From: an uncultured bacterium
GTDB lineage: Bacteria; Bacteroidota; Bacteroidia; Chitinophagales; CAIOSU01
Assembly (NCBI GenBank): GCA_903861055.1
Contig: CAIOSU010000401.1
Span: 1 to 8,169 of the forward strand
DNA: 8,169 nucleotides
Direction of reading: 5' to 3'
In this document: one piece after another, positions 5,798 through 8,169 of the stretch
Layout: every line of letters starts with the position of its first letter
Numbering within the stretch: the first letter of the stretch is position 1
Notes under the pieces: generated by a model
What the model saw: only the letters and a program-made list of their open reading frames with translations
What the model was told of the DNA's origin: nothing
The model's database searches: none
Made by a program: the position numbers and the translations under genes

Positions 5798-6811
5798 ATG
5801 AAAGCCCTTAAAATTATTGGAGGAATTGCACTTGTTTTAGTTTTGGCAGTCGTAATAGCCTTGTTTGTATTCCCAACCAAATTGGAAGTAAAGCGCAGCA
5901 TTGAAATAAATGCACCCAAAGCACTGGTTCACGAATATGTAAGCCAATTCAAACTGATGCACGAATGGTCGCCGTGGACCAAGCTAGACCCAAACATGAA
6001 AAGCGAAATTATAGGCGAAGACGGCACGGTAGGCGCTAAATATTCTTGGGAAAGCGAGCTAGACAATGTAGGAAAAGGAGTGCAAGAGCTTACCTTGATT
6101 ACCGAAGACTCGGTGCATACCCTTGTAACCTTTACCAGCCCGTTTCAATCGGTAGCCAATGCTTATGTGCTGCTTGAAGCGCTTACCCCAACTACCACTA
6201 AAGTAACTTGGGGCTTTGTGAGCGATGCTGGCCGCCCGGGCAACGTGTTTATGGGACTAATGAACGCAGCAGAAACGGTTAATGCCGACTATCAAAAAGG
6301 CTTGGACTCGTTGAAAGTAATTACCGAAAGAGTTGCCGCCAACAAAACCTACCGCGGCTATAAAATAGAGGAAGTAACCCTGCCCGAAACACACTTTGCC
6401 GTGGTGCGCGATACCGTGAAATGGGCCGATATGGATGCTTTTTACCAAACCAACTTACCAGCGGTATATGAAACCGTTGGCAAAAACGGCAAAAAGCCTG
6501 GTACTACGGCTGGGCTGGTATATGTTTGGGACGAGGTAAACCAACAGGCCGATATGTGCGTTGGCGTGGCATACACCCCAGCCGGCGATATACCGGGTTT
6601 AACAACCATAACCCGCAGCGGTCCGGCCTTTAAAATAAATTATTATGGTGCCTACGAAGGTTCTGGCGAAGCGCACATGGCTATGGAGGAGTACTTTACC
6701 GAAAAGGGGCTGAAAACAAACCTTCCGGTACTGGAGCTATACATGACCGACCCAACAACCGAACCCGATACCAGCAAGTGGCTTACCGAGATATACTACC
6801 TGCCTGAGTAA
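5798..6811 (+). CDS. membrane-anchored SRPBCC domain fused to GyrI-like ligand-binding domain
   Basis: The protein has 337 residues from the ATG at 5798. A TTG 27 bases upstream is in frame but sits inside the -7 promoter element, so it is rejected. Residues 4-25 form one hydrophobic helix after a short MKALK start, a signal anchor or uncleaved signal peptide. Residues 28-178 resemble the SRPBCC/polyketide-cyclase fold, a hydrophobic-ligand pocket, with VKRSIEINAPKALVHEYV and WSPWTKLDPN at the start. Residues 187-337 resemble the GyrI-like/AraC effector-binding fold, with YNxGxY-like NYYGAYEGSG (281-290) and the typical ending LELYMTDPTTEPDTSKWLTE (312-331) then IYYLPE. No helix-turn-helix is present, so it is not itself a transcription factor. 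The ligand is unknown. It is flanked by terminators on both sides and so is probably monocistronic. Most of the protein should face the periplasm if the helix is an N-in anchor; this is inference. Confidence 0.87.
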   Translation: MKALKIIGGIALVLVLAVVIALFVFPTKLEVKRSIEINAPKALVHEYVSQFKLMHEWSPWTKLDPNMKSEIIGEDGTVGAKYSWESELDNVGKGVQELTLITEDSVHTLVTFTSPFQSVANAYVLLEALTPTTTKVTWGFVSDAGRPGNVFMGLMNAAETVNADYQKGLDSLKVITERVAANKTYRGYKIEEVTLPETHFAVVRDTVKWADMDAFYQTNLPAVYETVGKNGKKPGTTAGLVYVWDEVNQQADMCVGVAYTPAGDIPGLTTITRSGPAFKINYYGAYEGSGEAHMAMEEYFTEKGLKTNLPVLELYMTDPTTEPDTSKWLTEIYYLPE

Positions 6812-6843
6812 CTATTGGGTAAAACACCAACGATAAATAACTG

Positions 6844-6871
6844 AAGAGCGGGCAATGCGCCCGCTCTTTTT
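6844..6871 (+). terminator. rho-independent terminator after the SRPBCC-GyrI gene
   Basis: The stem GAGCGGGC (6846-6853) pairs with GCCCGCTC (6859-6866) across the loop AATGC, extended by two A-T pairs and followed by a run of five T. It starts 33 bases after the stop codon. Confidence 0.92.
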
Positions 6872-6955
6872 GTTGCAACTATATTAGGGTGGTTCGCAAA
6901 CGCGGGCCCATCAATTCTTCCTTGGGTCTTTGCCTTTTTTAGCTACCATTTCCAA

Positions 6956-6974
6956 ATTAGCACATTAGCACATT
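6956..6974 (+). repeat. short tandem repeat, ATTAGCAC twice plus ATT
   Basis: The octamer ATTAGCAC occurs twice in direct succession and is followed by the first three bases of a third copy. It lies 15 bases upstream of the -7 element of ychF, in the region where the -33 contacts would fall. Apart from this, the 212-base gap between the two genes holds only the terminator and the promoter element. Confidence 0.7.
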
Positions 6975-6989
6975 TTCAAATTAAGACGT

Positions 6990-6997
6990 TACCTTTG
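6990..6997 (+). promoter_or_regulatory. -7 promoter element of ychF
   Basis: TACCTTTG is an exact match to TAnnTTTG, 26 bases before the ATG at 7024. Transcription should start near 7004, leaving a leader of about 20 bases. No TTTG is seen at the -33 distance; the octamer repeat occupies that place. Confidence 0.65.
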
Positions 6998-7023
6998 CAG
7001 GCTCAAATAAAACAGCACGCACC

Positions 7024-8124
7024 ATGAGTTTGCAATGTGGTATAGTAGGATTGCCAAACGTAGGCAAGTCAACCCTTTTCAATGCGCTATCAAACGCTAA
7101 GGCACAATCGGCCAACTACCCGTTTTGCACCATTGAGCCTAACGTTGGTACCATTACCGTACCCGATGACCGATTGATTAAATTGGAAGGCCTGGTAAAC
7201 CCCGAGCGTGTAGTACCTACCACTATCGAAATTGTGGACATAGCTGGCCTGGTAAAGGGCGCTAGCAAAGGCGAAGGATTGGGCAACCAGTTCCTAGGCA
7301 ACATACGCAGCACCGATGCGATTATACACGTTTTGCGTTGTTTTGATAACGATAACGTGGTACACGTTGATGGTAGCGTAAACCCGGTTCGCGACAAAGA
7401 AATTATCGACATCGAGCTGCAATTGAAAGATTTGGAGACCGTGGACAAGGTAGTGAGCAAGGTGCATCGCCAAGCCACCACCGGTGCCGATAAAGAAGCC
7501 AAACGTATATACGATGTAATGAGCGGCCTTAAAGCCCACTTAGAGCAAGGCAAATCGGCACGTAGCTTTGAGACGGATAAAGACGGACAAGATACCATTA
7601 ACGAATACCAACTACTTACCAGCAAGCCAATATTATACGTTTGCAACGTGGACGATAAATCGGTAGTGAGCGGCAACCAGCACACCCGTGCCGTTATGGA
7701 AGCTGTGAAGCATGAAAATGCAGAAGTACTTTTGGTAAGCGCATCGGCTGAGGCCGATATTGCCGAGCTAGAAAGCTACGAAGACCGCCAAATGTTTTTG
7801 GAAGAAATGGGCCTTACCGAAAGCGGCGTAACGCGTTTGATTCAGAAATCGTACAGCCTACTGAACCTAATTACCTACTTTACCGCAGGGGTAAAAGAAG
7901 TGCGCGCCTGGACCATAACCAACGGCACCAAAGCGCCACAAGCGGCTGCCGTAATCCATACCGATTTCGAGAAAGGTTTTATTCGTGCGGAAGTGATACA
8001 CTACGCCGACTTTGTAAAGTATGGTAGCGAAAGCGCCTGCCGCGACAACGGCAAACTTGGCGTTGAAGGCAAAGAATACCTGGTGCAAGACGGCGACGTG
8101 ATGCACTTTAGGTTTAATGTGTAA
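7024..8124 (+). CDS. ychF: redox-regulated P-loop ATPase YchF (Obg-related, OLA1 homologue)
   Basis: The 366-residue protein has the full length of the universal YchF/OLA1 family, Obg-related P-loop proteins that hydrolyse ATP and associate with ribosomes. The P-loop is GLPNVGKST (9-17), followed by NYPFCTIEPN (31-40), switch II DIAGLVKGASKGEGLGNQFL (72-91) and the altered G4 motif NVDD (208-211), which replaces the NKxD of GTPases and is linked to ATP preference. SAS at 239-241 is the G5 loop. A helical insertion (about 125-200) is typical, and a TGS domain occupies about 283-365, ending DGDVMHFRFNV. The start is the ATG preceding SLQCGIVG, the usual N-terminus; there is no Shine-Dalgarno. 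It has its own promoter element and a terminator just upstream, so it is transcribed alone or first in a unit reaching beyond the window. Confidence 0.97.
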   Translation: MSLQCGIVGLPNVGKSTLFNALSNAKAQSANYPFCTIEPNVGTITVPDDRLIKLEGLVNPERVVPTTIEIVDIAGLVKGASKGEGLGNQFLGNIRSTDAIIHVLRCFDNDNVVHVDGSVNPVRDKEIIDIELQLKDLETVDKVVSKVHRQATTGADKEAKRIYDVMSGLKAHLEQGKSARSFETDKDGQDTINEYQLLTSKPILYVCNVDDKSVVSGNQHTRAVMEAVKHENAEVLLVSASAEADIAELESYEDRQMFLEEMGLTESGVTRLIQKSYSLLNLITYFTAGVKEVRAWTITNGTKAPQAAAVIHTDFEKGFIRAEVIHYADFVKYGSESACRDNGKLGVEGKEYLVQDGDVMHFRFNV

Positions 8125-8148
8125 ACATAAATTAAACATACACCAACT

Positions 8149-8169
8149 GCCCTGCAACTGTCATAGTTG
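8149..8169 (+). terminator. possible left half of a terminator cut by the window edge
   Basis: CAACT (8155-8159) and AGTTG (8165-8169) pair across GTCAT, 30 bases after the ychF stop, a distance like those of the other terminators here. The preceding bases GCCCTG could extend the stem if the sequence continues with their complement. The T-run, if any, is outside the window. Confidence 0.35.

Noticed and set aside
7116..7685. 189-codon minus-strand open frame inside ychF
   Set aside because: It is fully antisense to highly conserved YchF motifs, with no recognisable domain or promoter.

Overview
The window looks like a chromosomal stretch from a member of the Bacteroidota; genus and species cannot be read from it. 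Three things point there. Octamers matching the Bacteroides-type -7 promoter element TAnnTTTG stand just upstream of four of the five complete genes that follow the first one. No start codon has a convincing Shine-Dalgarno sequence; leaders are A/C-rich. The gene at 5131-5604 belongs to the short PUR-domain (DUF3276) family that is typical of this phylum.

Layout from left to right. The C-terminal end of a YggS-type PLP-binding protein (1-152) is followed at once by an AT-rich inverted repeat built of heptamers (154-304). Next comes an acyl-CoA dehydrogenase carrying a C-terminal SCP2 lipid-binding domain (399-1988). It converges on a minus-strand leucine/Glu/Phe/Val-type amino acid dehydrogenase (2072-3178), and the two share a strong hairpin that can terminate from both sides (2010-2046). 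An ABC exporter half-transporter (3267-5054) diverges from the dehydrogenase. Three more plus-strand genes follow: a PUR-family nucleic-acid-binding protein with an acidic tail (5131-5604), a membrane-anchored SRPBCC plus GyrI-like small-molecule-binding protein (5798-6811) and the universal P-loop ATPase YchF (7024-8124). Rho-independent terminators at 5639-5673 and 6844-6871 make the last genes separate units. The window ends inside what may be the terminator of ychF.

The genes do not form one operon or one pathway. The acyl-CoA dehydrogenase and the amino acid dehydrogenase could both serve branched-chain amino acid or fatty acid catabolism, but that is inferred from families and proximity only. 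The rest are housekeeping or stand-alone genes. I see no tRNA, rRNA, CRISPR array, transposase, phage gene or defence system. The items most worth a second look are the dehydrogenase-SCP2 fusion with a plausible internal start at its junction, the heptamer inverted repeat, the Glu-to-Asp change in the ABC protein's Walker B, and the membrane-tethered SRPBCC-GyrI architecture.
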